The notes beneath the pieces are model-generated. The model was not told where the DNA came from, searched no databases, and saw nothing but the letters and a program-made list of their open reading frames with translations. Below are positions 19,741-30,339 of a DNA stretch of 64,000 nt, piece after piece. The stretch spans positions 41,923,979 to 41,987,978 of the forward strand of contig JBCFYV010000024.1 in the NCBI GenBank assembly GCA_039000515.1, written 5' to 3'. Numbering within the stretch: the first letter of the stretch is position 1; each line of letters starts with the position of its first letter. Made by a program: the position numbers and the translations under genes. This DNA comes from Timema cristinae (taxonomy: Eukaryota > Arthropoda > Insecta > Phasmatodea > Timematidae).

Positions 19741-21385
19741 ATATATATGTACATACAATTTTATCCATCTTGGATACTAGAAGAACATTTTTCTTTTTCA
19801 ACTGCATTCTTATTCGTTTCCTATTATTTAAACTTCCTGATTTATGACAACCCGTTATTTGGATCAATGAGTTCAAAGTTACGTAATAAATTAAGACTCG
19901 TGCCTAAACAGATGTTACGATAAACCATAGCTCTCGTGCTATATTTCCTAAGCCAGGAGTTATAACTGCCAAAAGGATAGCTATCTCACTTCTGTTCAGA
20001 TCCAACTTCTCCAAGTTCACCAGATGAAGTCTACACAAACATTTCATTGAAATATATGCCCGGAACTTTAGTTACTTTGCTATACTAATCTACTATAAGG
20101 GCTTGGACTTTGATGACCTAAAAATATATACTTTTTGCCTATAAAATTGGTTTAAACATTTTAAAATTGACTTAAAAAATTACCCATAAATATGAACAAA
20201 TATTTATTGAATTCACTTGATTAAATCAAGCATATACTTTAAAAATGTAAACTATATATATATATAAACGAGGTTAAAACCTTTTGCTTGATGTAAATAT
20301 TAATTTCCCATTACCTGCTTCAGAAGCAACCCAACTCATCCTTTTCCATCTTAGTGTCAGTTATTTACCAGAAATGTTGATTTTCTAACCTCGCAAGTAG
20401 ATAGTATAAATAAATATTTAATAAGAAGCATACACTATATTTTCATTCAAACAACAGTATGCTGAAAAAAGTATGTTTGAGTAGTCATTGATTTTTTTAA
20501 ATTCTTTATTATTAAAAATTTACTTATTGTACAAAGTTGACTAAAAATGACTAAAACACATTATGAAAAAACAATGTTTTATCTAAGGACCCTAAGTAAA
20601 ACACTAGCTATAGAAAGCATTTTTTCAGGTTTTTTTTTTAGAAAATATGTCATACATATCCAGGGTTAATTAATTACTAATCTAGAATTCCATGGCTTGG
20701 CTACTTAAATTATCTCTGTTAGCTTGATTTTTTTCATAGTTCACTGAATGGTAAATGCACGATATGGGGTTTAATGGATGTGTGCCTAAGAATCAAGTGA
20801 ATATATAAGGCAGATAGTAGCTAAAAAACTGTATATTACCCCCAAAAAATTAATATTTGGAAAGTTTGTATATCTTATATTAGTGGTTTGTCCCCTAAGG
20901 GGTTGTGAAACCATTTGGAAATCAATTATTAGCTGATTTTTAAATTTAATACATTTTTATTTCAAACACTTTTCCCAATTAAGTATGATGAATTTTTATT
21001 GTGGTATAAGCAACTCTATCCACCAGTTGTAATAATTCATCTTTTAGGTGACCAGCCAGATTTAAGACGATTAAACGCAAATGTTTATTTTCGAGCCCAC
21101 AAGCCTTGGATTCGCACCCCAACCCTTATACCCAACCACCACCCTAAGCTATTATTATTATCGCCAAGGGCAACACCACCAAATTCTCAACTCTTGACTC
21201 CCATAAAACTTTAAACAGTTTTGTCGAAAGCGATTTGTCATGTGCTCTTTAAAATATCAAACCAAATATTTAAGAACTAATGAAAACAAAACTTTACCAA
21301 CCATCATACTAATTTTCATTCACTATATTTGAACAATTATAATGCCAGTGTTACATAGATTTTTTAATAAAATAAAGAAGTAACT
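19741..21385. other. No gene recognised
   Basis: AT-rich DNA starting with TATATG-type simple sequence after the LINE end. The ORFs at 19735 and 20999 have no recognisable domain. No SINE or MITE was seen. Confidence 0.5.
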
Positions 21386-21389
21386 ATAA

Positions 21390-21515
21390 AATGGTTTCCC
21401 ACATTCCTTCCAATCAAATGTGGGTAGATGACCTCTAAAATACATCCCTAATCAATTGGCGTAGTTATTATATGTGTAAAACCTGAACAGGTTGTAAGAC
21501 GAGGTGATAAAAAAT
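21390..21515 (+). repeat. SINE-2 3' part
   Basis: Body end 'ttccttccaatcaaatgtgg' and tail 'cctgaacaggttgtaagacg' with no tRNA-like head. Confidence 0.75.
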
Positions 21516-21859
21516 CGCCATTAATTGACAAATGAACGAACTCTGAATCAAGATTATCTTTTCCTGTTTTATTTCCTCATTATAATATCGTATCCAAAAC
21601 TTATTTTGTAAAACATTCACGAAACCCAAGACAGCATCTGAGTTACTAGAAGTGAACGAATATAATACACTTGCCGTAAACGGGCAGTAAATCATTTTTA
21701 TGAATCGGATTACACTTCTTGGTAATATCTTCCCTTCTTTTTACCAGTGTGGCTTACCCCTAACCCTTCTCTTATCTTCTGCTGTTAGATGTATATTTAT
21801 ATTCACAGACAGGACCTGTTGTGCTTTATCCGATATATTTTTAATAACACACATCAGTG

Positions 21860-22055
21860 GTCATGTAGGCTAAGACGTTAACACCACCTAGTCTGGTCTT
21901 CCAGTGACATGGTGGATTGAGTTCATATAATGGCTGCGTGGTTTCTATCCTAAATGTTTCTTAACACGTGAATGGTGGTATATTTAAATAAATAAGTATA
22001 CTTCCCTCATACCTGCCTCATTTGTGTAAATATACCCGGATGGTATAAGGCCTTT
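21860..22055 (+). repeat. SINE-2, strongly diverged
   Basis: It has 'ggtcatgtaggctaagacgt' as a head remnant, a body-like stretch, and 'atacccggatggtataagg' as a tail-like end. Low similarity overall. Confidence 0.4.
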
Positions 22056-22057
22056 TT

Positions 22058-22265
22058 TTCTCGCAGTAGACTAGATTGCCGTTTACGTGGAAATCGGTGT
22101 TAAAATCCCAGACGAGTGTATTGAGGATGTTTTTATTAAATGGTTTTCCACTCTCCCTCCACGCAAATGCAGGTGTACTTCATATAAATATATCCTTATT
22201 CATTCCTAAAACCATTAGTGTAATTAGTAAATAAGCGTATAGCCTTAACTGGCAAGATGCGGAAT
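22058..22265 (+). repeat. SINE-2, head truncated
   Basis: It starts at 'tcgcagtagactagattgcc', has 'ctccctccacgcaaatgcag' in the body and tail 'gcgtatagccttaactgg'. Confidence 0.8.
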
Positions 22266-22389
22266 CCTCTGCTCAAATTTTCTTCGGGATTAAATAAATT
22301 CAAGAATACCAGCTCAAAAGTGAGAATCTTTAAAGTGTGTTGGGTCTGAATCCTTCTAAAATATGATTTATTTGTAAGTTACAATGCCA

Positions 22390-22465
22390 GATTCAGCTGC
22401 ATGGGTGCAGCTGCGGTTTGCCAGCTGCAGGCCGAAATAGCATCGTGCTAGCTGCAGTCATAGGC
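22390..22465. repeat. Cluster of gctgc/gcagc words
   Basis: Within about 75 bases cagctgca, gcagctgc, cagctgcagg and agctgcag recur, including several small palindromes. It is GC-rich against an AT-rich background. Function unknown. Confidence 0.5.
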
Positions 22466-22784
22466 TGTTACCATTGTATCCAGGTCGGTTACAGAATTCA
22501 TTTATTGAGCGGGCATTTGAAGACAATATTCTTTCCGATCTGTGAATGATCAGCTATTCAGAGATTTGAAACGATTAAAATTTAAAATAAATATTTGTTA
22601 TACATATAACCGAATTAAATTATTTTGTTTCGTTTCAAAATTATACACGGTTAAGAGGAAATATTTATTTGATGATCAAGTCCCTTCTTCGACTTTGACT
22701 CTTAATTTTAAATGAAAGATTATTTCTTAAGTGTATATGTAAGGAAAGCAAGAAAAGGTCTCTGTTTTATCAGGTTCTGATTAA

Positions 22785-23095
22785 AAACTTTGACCTCGGT
22801 GGTCATGCTGTAAGGTACTCGTCTCAGGAGCCGATGTCAGTGGGTTCAAACCCAGCTGGGGTTGACGGAATTTTTCTTCCACGATAAAAAATCCGTAGTT
22901 CAACTTCTTTCCAAAGTAAAGTAAAGCTGTCGGTCCCATATCGATTGTGGCACGTGAAATAACTCTGGAAGGTATGTGAAAATACCTTTCCCGGTAAAAT
23001 TAGGAGGCTCTTTCACTCACGCACATAGAAATTCTCGCTTGGCTATATAATTATTTGCGTTAGAAAGTGCACGTTAAATACCGCAAATAAATTCA
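22785..23095 (+). repeat. SINE-5: tRNA head with a different body
   Basis: The head 'cctcggtggtcatgctgtaa' and B box gggttcaaacccagc are tRNA-like. The body differs from all other SINEs here and ends 'gaaagtgcacgttaaatacc', a kind of 3' segment seen in several animal SINEs. Only one copy is present in the window. Confidence 0.6.
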
Positions 23096-23420
23096 TCAAC
23101 ACTTTTTTTTTTGTTAAACTAAATCAAATATGGCTCCAATAGAAACATCACCATATGAAGAAAATTAAACTAGATCAACAGTTGTTGAATTCTGTGCTGG
23201 CGGCCGGGGTTCAATCCTCGGTCCCGGCACAGATTTATCTGATTACCAAACCCTTCCTTCACCTCTGACAAGACATCTTGTGAATGTGAGGAATGCCAGG
23301 CCCCCACCGTGGTTCGGATTCCACGTTAAACTGTAGGTCCTTCATTTCATCTCACAATTATCCTACCATTACACATTAGCGTAAGTGCGTATAACCCGAA
23401 CGGGTAGTAAGACGCGGTGC

Positions 23421-23464
<44 letters not shown>

Positions 23465-23695
23465 GTTGTTGAATATCTGTAAAGGGTGTCCTAGAATCTA
23501 ATGACAATTTTTCTCTTCATTTATAAAGTTTCTCGTCCAATGCCGCTATGCCCGTGACAGATATTCATCAACTGTTGATATCACCATGTGAATAAAATTA
23601 AACTCTATATTTTTACTTGAACGGATTTAATTTAAGTAGGCCAAAAATAATATTTCTCTATAAAAATTGTAAAACACCCTTTTTTCACGTTTTTC
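23095..23695. mobile_element. Palindromic MITE-P split by SINE-1
   Basis: The left part has 'caaatatggctccaatagaa' and 'ttaaactagatcaac'. The right part resumes with 'gggtgtcctagaatctaatg', the centre, and a full right arm 'caactgttgatatcacc' and 'gaataaaattaaactc'. The two parts rejoin exactly when 23191-23460 and one target repeat are removed. Confidence 0.8.
23191..23460 (+). repeat. SINE-1 inserted in MITE-P, 14-bp TSD
   Basis: It lacks the first part of the tRNA-like head and begins at 'tctgtgctggcggccgggg'. Then come ggttcaatcctcgg, the body, the tail 'cccgaacgggtagtaagacg' and a long (TAA)n run. The target duplication aacagttgttgaat lies at 23177-23190 and 23461-23474. Confidence 0.95.
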
Positions 23696-23814
23696 TTGCC
23701 TTGATTCATGGCGACTTCCATCATACCTTGCTGTATTTATCCTACTAGTTTATAAAAGGTGTAATGATATGACCTTGGGGATCAGAAAGTTCATTTTATT
23801 GCCCTTATTATTAA

Positions 23815-24035
23815 AACTGCTTCGGTGACCTCATGGTCTAAAGTGTCACTCTTGTGTTGAACTAAACAGTCGATGACAGGGAGATCAGGGTTCAATTATA
23901 GGTCGGGTGACTTTTCCCAAAATGGTTTTCCAGTTTCCTTCCACGCAAATACGGGTACACTAACTCATGTACGTAATTAGTAAATATGTGTATAACCTGA
24001 ACAGGTAGTAAGACGTGATGGTAAAAAAAAAAGTG
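23815..24035 (+). repeat. SINE-2, full length
   Basis: Head 'gcttcggtgacctcatggtc', B box cagggttcaattata, body 'ttccttccacgcaaatacgg', tail 'cctgaacaggtagtaagacg'. Confidence 0.88.
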
Positions 24036-24084
24036 ATAATAATACATATATTATTAGAACGCAACAAACTGGTTTTCCTTAGAG

Positions 24085-24235
24085 GAAAAGGTTTGAGGTT
24101 CGAATCTTGGCCAAGGTAATTAGGGGTGGTTTTAAACATATGATTTATCATTGTTTTTCCCACTCCTTTTCTACGCTAATGTGAATGTACTTTATCTTAA
24201 ATTACTCTCTACACCTCTGCCTCTTAGATTTAAGA
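24085..24235 (+). repeat. SINE-2 fragment
   Basis: It has 'tgaggttcgaatcttgg' (B box) and 'ttttctacgctaatgtgaa' (body). Both ends are missing. Confidence 0.65.
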
Positions 24236-24264
24236 CCATATACAAAGTCATAATTCGGTGGCCA

Positions 24265-24740
24265 ACGAATTCTCTATTTGATCTGAACTATTTGCTGTCC
24301 GTATAGGGGATGATTGGTTGACACCCTAGACTAGACTATAGCTACCACCCTAAGATACCTTGTGTATAATAAAATACCTCATTTGACCTGAACTGCTCTA
24401 GACTACAACTACGGCCCCAAGAGATCTTTCTTTCATTAGGATTTTATTTTTATTTCTTAATCTCTTTACAAACATATAAACATAAAGAAAACGTGATTCA
24501 AATAATAATTTTCTCCAACCCCTTGGGGTTCTTCAAAACAACAATTATAGCGATAAAATAGTTTTTTCTGTCTATTTGATCCTTAAATAGGGCGCAATTC
24601 TCATATAGTGGGGGGGGGATTTATCTCCAAGAGATCTTTAACACCCTTCACTCCCCATTTGACCCGAGGTGCTCGCTGTTTTTGTACTATACACCTGAAA
24701 CTAGAATATAACTACAGCCCTACACCGTTAAAAACCATTG
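24265..24740. repeat. Three diverged repeats of an unknown unit
   Basis: Around 24270, 24380 and 24655 similar text recurs: 'atttgacctgaactgctc', then 'ctagactacaactacggccc', and 'caagagatcttt' in two of the three. Spacing is irregular. I cannot say whether this is an old tandem array or nested copies. Confidence 0.4.
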
Positions 24741-24789
24741 TACTAAACATACTAGTGAAAAATAAAACACGTACGATTAGAGACGATCA

Positions 24790-25130
24790 AATTGGCCAGT
24801 TCCCTCGTTAAATCAGCTGTCACCTGGTCGCAGATGTCCATCACCTTGAGGTTATCCGTCCAGGCGGACGCCCTTGACAGCGTTGCGAGTAAAACAATAA
24901 TCCAGGTGGAGATTGATAGCGTGTGTGTGAGACCGACTCCAACTGTTCGATCAGTTTCCCCCCATCCCCGTTGAGAAATGAGGGAGTAATGTAGGGGCGG
25001 CTACTGTCTGTCAGTGTTAGCGAAGTGGCTGTGACAGTTCCCGTGACCTCGGTCGACCCATTAATCACCCCAGTACGGACCTGCGACTAAACTCGCTCTC
25101 CCACCTGACATAACTAATCACCTTCACCTC
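24790..25130. other. GC-richer unique block
   Basis: This stretch is markedly richer in G, C and CpG than its neighbours. It contains short overlapping ORFs on both strands (24792-24974 +, 24841-25068 -) with no known domain. It could be a promoter or exon area. I see no direct evidence for either. Confidence 0.25.
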
Positions 25131-25249
25131 CTATATTGCTAGGGGTTTATATACACCGCGCAAGAGTGGATTACATGCGCTCGTTGCAATGCTGTGAACG
25201 GGAAAACTGTTTAGTTTGGGCCGTGGTGAGAGGCCGGGGTAGCCTGGCT

Positions 25250-25485
25250 CTTCTCTGTAAATTGCACAGAAAACTGGGAGCTTGGGGTACTGTGTCCTCT
25301 TTGTAAATTGCATAGACAGTTGGGGGCTGGGTAGGACCTGGATCTCTTCTGTAAATTGCATAAAGAGGGGAACCCGGGGGGGGGGGGGCTGGCTTCTGTA
25401 AATTGCATAAAAAGGTGGGGGGCTTGGTTCCCATATGTCATTTGCAGATAAATATGGGGGTGGGGGTGTAGGACCCCCTTGTAAA
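25250..25485. repeat. G-rich minisatellite, 46-48-bp units
   Basis: The word tgtaaattgc recurs at 25256, 25302, 25350 and 25397, separated by G-rich spacers. Weaker units follow near 25436 and 25475. On the minus strand the array yields three Pro-rich ORFs (25131-25538 and two inside it), a by-product of the C-rich repeat. The spacers contain many G runs and could fold into G-quadruplexes. Confidence 0.9.
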
Positions 25486-25549
25486 AAAATTGGACCCTTT
25501 ATGAACTCCACATATTCATATAACATATTTAATAACATATGGGCGGCTC

Positions 25550-26060
25550 ATGATATATTATTCAACATTCAAAACAATAAAAGATTTGTTGAAACTTATA
25601 CTTCATTGGACTTTTCTTTTTTTAATATCTGGTATTTACATTTAATTTGGCACAGTAAACGGTTTAATATACAACTCACTCACCCTCTACTAACATCTTT
25701 TAACTAATTAGTATATTAAAATTAATTATTGTGGTTAGAAACAAAATGTTATGGTTTCAACTTCCCATGTCCCGGTTGTCATTCTTCACTCGATTATATT
25801 AAAATAGTGCGTATTAAAATGTGTTTACTCTGACAAAGAACTCATAGCATATACAAGGAAATACTTCAATTAAAATTATTGCAATCTAAGGCATAGCGAT
25901 GCCCTCGTTTTATTAATCCAAACTCCTGTAAAACTTTATTTTCCCACACAAAAATAACATTTCTCTCATCCAACCCATTTCAAAGACTGGTAGAAAGATA
26001 AGTTTCCTGTAGAGAGCCCTAACTCCCACTATCTGCAACCCTGGGATACTTTCTTATAGA
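25550..26060. other. No gene seen
   Basis: AT-rich sequence without recognisable elements. Confidence 0.5.
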
Positions 26061-26068
26061 AATGGGAC

Positions 26069-26563
26069 ATGAAGTTGTTTGTAACCCCCTCCCTTTACCC
26101 GGCCTCAAGCCGCCATTGGATGAGGTTTAAAACCCACCTACTGACTTGTCTACTTTTGTGTCTTATCGTTTGGAATGAAGTTTACGCGCGGCTCTATCTA
26201 TCTACTACAGTTTCTAGTTCATATTATCCGTGTCTTACTCTTACTCCTTTTCCTCCCATCCCTGTTTATTCCCGCGAGTATTTCCTTGTCCTACTCTCTA
26301 TCCGTCTCTCTTCTTCATTTCGGATCACGTTGGATTCTCTTCCTATATTTATGGTAACTCTTAGAAAAATCTATTTCCATCAACAACAAGCGATAGTTCT
26401 TACAGCCCCGTATACTTCACTCTTTTTTATTGCGTATTCTTTTGACTCTCTTGATGTGGATCTTTTTTTTTTATCAGTTTTAACTTCTCCTGGATGGATC
26501 TGTATCTTACTTTCGCATATTCCCTATTCTATTTCATACGTATCTGTCTGTGACTATTGTTAG
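26069..26563 (+). CDS. Unrecognised 164-codon ORF, probably not coding
   Basis: This is the longest ATG-to-stop frame in the window. The predicted protein is hydrophobic and rich in Leu, Ser, Ile, Tyr and Phe. It has no motif I recognise and no clear signal-peptide/domain layout. The plus strand here is very pyrimidine-rich, which removes stop codons (all start with T followed by purines) and makes long open frames likely by chance. A second 60-codon ORF overlaps in another frame (26175-26357). No splice-site or poly(A) context supports it. I list it because it is the longest open frame, not because I believe it is a gene. Confidence 0.12.
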   Translation: MKLFVTPSLYPASSRHWMRFKTHLLTCLLLCLIVWNEVYARLYLSTTVSSSYYPCLTLTPFPPIPVYSREYFLVLLSIRLSSSFRITLDSLPIFMVTLRKIYFHQQQAIVLTAPYTSLFFIAYSFDSLDVDLFFLSVLTSPGWICILLSHIPYSISYVSVCDYC

Positions 26564-26627
26564 TTTCTTACGCTGACGCCGCGACACGATCACGTGTCTA
26601 ATGAGTGGAATTTTGAAAAAAAACAAA

Positions 26628-26855
26628 AAAATCGGTGGTCACGTTACTGTCTCACATTATAATGGATTAATAGTGAAGGAAAGATAAGATTTTATATCCC
26701 AGTTTGGGTGTACTGAAGCTGATTTTCCCCTGAATGGTTCCTCACCCCCACTCTTCCTACAAGTAAATGCGGGTGCACTTACTCTGATAAATCAAACCTT
26801 TCTCATCCCTACACCATTAATTTAAATATGTGTACATCCTGAAATACTTTGCACA
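26628..26855 (+). repeat. SINE-2, diverged
   Basis: Head remnant 'tcggtggtcacgttactgtc', 'tgggtgtactgaagctgatt', body 'acaagtaaatgcgggtgcac', weak tail 'gtgtacatcctgaaatac'. Confidence 0.7.
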
Positions 26856-26859
26856 CACA

Positions 26860-27595
26860 CACAAAAAAAGGAGTATTTAAGCGGCCTCCTTAGATATAAA
26901 AATAAATATTTGAAATGTTAATCCATGGAATTGGTAGCACTGTCATTATTCATCTTTTCCTCTCTCTCTTTTCGTGTAACTGCTTCTCTCTCTTTCCTAC
27001 CTAAGAAGGATATTAGATTTGTCTTGTATAGCATATGTGGTGCAAAATATAAGGGAAAAAAATCATTATATTAATATCAATTTCTAAAATATATAAATAG
27101 CATAAATGATTAGGTATTTTTCGATTTAATAAAATAAGTAATTGATAATAACGTAGATAAATAAGATATACACACACACAAGTATTAATCGGTAAAACAT
27201 TCCACACTCCTTATTTACATAGATCCCCCATTACTCCCCCACATTTATCCCCTCCCCTAAACACTTTTCAAAAAAAGTAAAAAAAAAAAAGTACACCATT
27301 AAAATTTGATATAGTTTATTTTCGTTTGAATTAAAACAGAAAGTTGAATATTTACAATGTTTATTTCATTTTAATTGCATACTAACGATACTTTTCAACT
27401 ATATTTATAATTTACATGTAACAAAGTAAAAAACAGATACTTTCTTCATTTGAACTACGTTATTACAGATCACTATATTACCAATAAATTGTTTGTCTTA
27501 TTAAACTATTATTTTATTCACTGACATGTCATCTCTTAGAAATTTCTAACAAATATTACTAAACAAATAATTCTCTCTTTCACAAAGCCGAGAAC
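26860..27595. other. No gene seen
   Basis: AT-rich sequence with short CA, CT and A runs. The 64-codon minus ORF at 27013 is low-complexity and not recognised. Confidence 0.5.
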
Positions 27596-27599
27596 TCTC

Positions 27600-27825
27600 C
27601 ACAAAAAAGGTACATCTTTGAGCACGCGTCTGGTCTGATTTACCGGTTATGGAGAGGTCAGGGTTCGAAACCCACTCGGTATGTAATGAGATGGTTTTCA
27701 TAAAATAACTGTTTCCTACTCTCACTTCATGCAAATTTGAGTTTATTTCCTCTCAATTTTGCCTTGATTATTCCTATTCCGTCAATAGAAATATGTGAAT
27801 AGCCTGGACAAATAGTAACACATTT
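27600..27825 (+). repeat. SINE-2, diverged
   Basis: B box cagggttcgaaaccc, body 'cacttcatgcaaatttgag', tail 'gcctggacaaatagtaacac'. Confidence 0.75.
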
Positions 27826-27837
27826 TGAGTATAAAAA

Positions 27838-27915
27838 AATGCTTCTTACTACCTGTCTGGACTATTTGAATATTTACAATAATGGGGTGGAATGAGGAAG
27901 ATAACGAACGTTTCA
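27838..27915 (-). repeat. SINE-2 tail fragment
   Basis: Minus-strand 'cttactacctgtctggacta' and 'ggggtggaatgagga'. It lies back to back with the preceding plus-strand copy. Confidence 0.55.
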
Positions 27916-27984
27916 TTACTTGAACATAAATTAATTTTGAGCAGTGACGTGTTAAAAAAAATCGTATTTTTTTGTTTTGTTTAT

Positions 27985-28207
27985 TAGAACCACGTCTTAC
28001 TAACTTATCCATTTGGCTTAGTTAGTATTCTAATAAACCTAAGTATTAAGGTTGATATAAGTTTAATTTAGAGGAAGTGTACTCCCATTTGCATGAAAGG
28101 AGAGTGAACAACTATTTAAGAAAAACCACCCTCAGTACACCCTACCATGGTTCGAACCCCAATTTCTATTGCAAGAGTAATGCCTTAGACCATTCGACCA
28201 CCGAATA
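27985..28207 (-). repeat. SINE-2, near full length
   Basis: Minus orientation: tail 'accacgtcttactaactta', body 'gaggaagtgtactcccattt', 'catggttcgaaccccaattt', head end 'cattcgaccaccgaa'. Confidence 0.85.
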
Positions 28208-28267
28208 TGTTGGGTTTTTTTACTAAAAAATCCCGTTTTATTTTGAAGTATGTCAATGTTTGGATTT

Positions 28268-28517
28268 ATTTAGTACAGAGTCTTAATACCCATTCGGTTT
28301 ATATGTTTATGCGCTAATTACGCTAATGGTTTAAGTGCTTAGGAAGGCTATATTTTAGAGGAAGTGTACCAGAATTGGCGTGGAGTGAGAGGGTAATTTT
28401 TGATTAAAACAACTCCTCAGTAAACCCGGCCGAGATTTGAACCTTGATCTCCCCGTCATCGGCAGTCTAGTCTACTGCCAGAGTAGCGCGTTTAGACCGT
28501 ACGGCCCCCGAAGTGGG
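28268..28517 (-). repeat. SINE-2, full length
   Basis: Minus orientation: tail 'taatacccattcggtttata', body 'gaggaagtgtaccagaattg', 'cccggccgagatttgaacc', 'catcggcagtctagtctact', head end 'ccgtacggcccccgaagtgg'. Confidence 0.9.
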
Positions 28518-28519
28518 TT

Positions 28520-28879
28520 GTTTGAGAATAATTTCTCATTTCGTAGTTAAATTTTCTCTCCTTACTACCACGGTATTGCGGCCACATAATAGATATTTCT
28601 CATTTCTTAGCTTCCATCTCCCTTTGGAGCCTAAGGCATCTAGTTGTCTTTTCGATCCGGGCGGTCTTTCTCCTCCTTCCAGCGTCTTCATCTCGAGAGA
28701 GATCACTCCATTGTTCCAGCCGACGTAACCCTCAGGATCTCACGTTAAACCTCTGGCTGATAAAAGGGAGACATTCACAAGACTCCCCCGGGTATAACAG
28801 ACTAGCGCGGGCTCTTGAGTGCGTGTTCGGCTCGCCTCGTGTTGCTCTCTCTCGGCGTAACCAACTCGACGATGTGCAT
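28520..28879. other. Unique, CT-rich and GC-richer block before the satellite
   Basis: It contains a CpG-rich patch (about 28790-28870) directly before the 88-bp array. The 71-codon plus ORF at 28513 has no known domain. No gene is called. Confidence 0.35.
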
Positions 28880-29900
28880 GTTGTGTTCACAAGGATGGTA
28901 CCAAAATCTTGTGTTTATTTACATTGTGTAGCGTTTTTATAGATGTTATAATCTAGGGAATGTTAGCGTTGTGTTCAGAAGGATGGGACCAAAATCTTGT
29001 GTTGATTAATATTGTGTAGTGTTTCTATAGATGTTATAAACTAGGGAATGTTAGCGTTGTGTTTGGAAAGATGGTACTAAAATCTTGTGTTGTTTTACAT
29101 TGTGTAGCGTTTTTATAGATGTTATAAGCTAGGGAAGGACTGGGTTATGAAAGATAGGACGGCATCTTATGCTGTTCTCTCTGTGTTGTCTTTCTTGGGT
29201 TAAAACTGAATGTGATGTTGTGTTCAAAGGATGGTAAAAATTTGTGTTTATTTACATTGTGTAGCGTTTTTATAATGTATAATCTAGGGAATGTTAGCGT
29301 TGTGTTCAGAAGGATGGGACCAAATCTTGTGTTTTAAAATTGTGTTTTCTATAGATGTTATAAACTAGAATGTTAAACGTTGTTTTTGAAAGATGGTACT
29401 AAATTTGTGTTGTTTTACATTGTGTAGCGTTTTATGATGTTATAAGCTAGGAAGTTACGTGTGTTGAAAATGGACTAACACTTTTTTTATTACATGTGTA
29501 GCTTTTATGATGTATAAATAGAAATGGTGCGTGTGTTCAGAAGGATGGATAAATAGTTATATTGTGTAGCGTTTCTATTATGTATACAACTAAGAATGTA
29601 AGTTGTGTTTGAAGGATGGACCAAAGTCTTGTGTTTTATAGTGTTCTCTCTATTATAAAACTATAGATGTTTTAAACGTTGTTTTGTGAACTATGGACCA
29701 AATGTTGTGTTCTTATGATGTTACTCGATATTATAGCTAAGAATGTTAAAGGTAGTTATAAAATATGAGAAAAAAGGTGATTGGTTGGGAATTATATGTG
29801 TTCTCTCTATATTACGAACAAAGAAGTAAATGTTGTGTTTAGACCATAGGACAAAACTTGTGTATTTATTAGTACCTATTCTCCATAATTACGATGTTTA
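28880..29900. repeat. Satellite array: 88-bp monomers in a ~337-bp higher-order unit, decaying rightward
   Basis: Monomers starting gttgtgttc lie at 28880, 28968 and 29056, exactly 88 bases apart. They are followed by a variant block, after which the order restarts at 29217. Each contains 'ttgtgtagcgtttttatag' and 'gatgttataa'. From 29217 onward each monomer loses short pieces (the next one is about 82 bases) until only scraps remain near 29900. The losses are nearly all small deletions. Confidence 0.9.
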
Positions 29901-29919
29901 TTAACTCTAATTTAATACC

Positions 29920-30140
29920 GTACGGCCTATAGCATGACAATTATCTACCATTTTATATGGAATGAGGGGGTAGATTGGAGAAATGTGGCCTTTAATTTGG
30001 TGGAAATAAAACCATTTAGGTAAAAAAAATTTTTAACTGACCATATTCCAATATGAGCTATCTATGACCAGTCTATTATACCAATATAAAGAAAACCCTT
30101 TAAGTAACCTTGGCTTGGCCCAATTTTAGATATTAAATTT
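29920..30140 (-). repeat. SINE-2, strongly degraded
   Basis: It has 'atggaatgagggggtagat', 'aaaaccatttaggtaaaa' and 'tatgaccagtctattatac' in the right order for a minus-strand SINE-2. Many positions differ. It shares the degraded look of the neighbouring array. Confidence 0.45.
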
Positions 30141-30339
30141 CGGCGCTACCTTACTTTAATGAACAGACGGGGTCGGGGGGGAAGGGGATTTTTATATTAT
30201 ATGTTCCAAATTTTTTTAATAATTTTCCAATTTGTAATTACCGATTATCATCTCATGGGACACAGTTGGTAACCTGCTTCACATTAGATCATTGATCGGC
30301 TACAAACAACAATTTACACTCTTTAATATTTAAAAGGCG

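Noticed and set aside
24841..25068. 75-codon minus ORF as a secreted or adhesion-type peptide
   Set aside because: It is short, Ser/Thr-rich without a signal peptide or domain, and a second ORF overlaps it on the other strand.
25131..25538. Pro-rich protein gene on the minus strand
   Set aside because: The open frames are the C-rich strand of a minisatellite. Three overlapping frames exist at once and the repeat unit does not keep a reading frame.
26069..26563. Longest ORF as a membrane protein gene
   Set aside because: Strong pyrimidine bias explains the lack of stops, and no motif, splice signal or homologue was recognised. Kept only as a low-confidence entry.
28880..29900. CRISPR-like array
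   Set aside because: The repeats are contiguous 88-base monomers without unique spacers, in a eukaryotic context.
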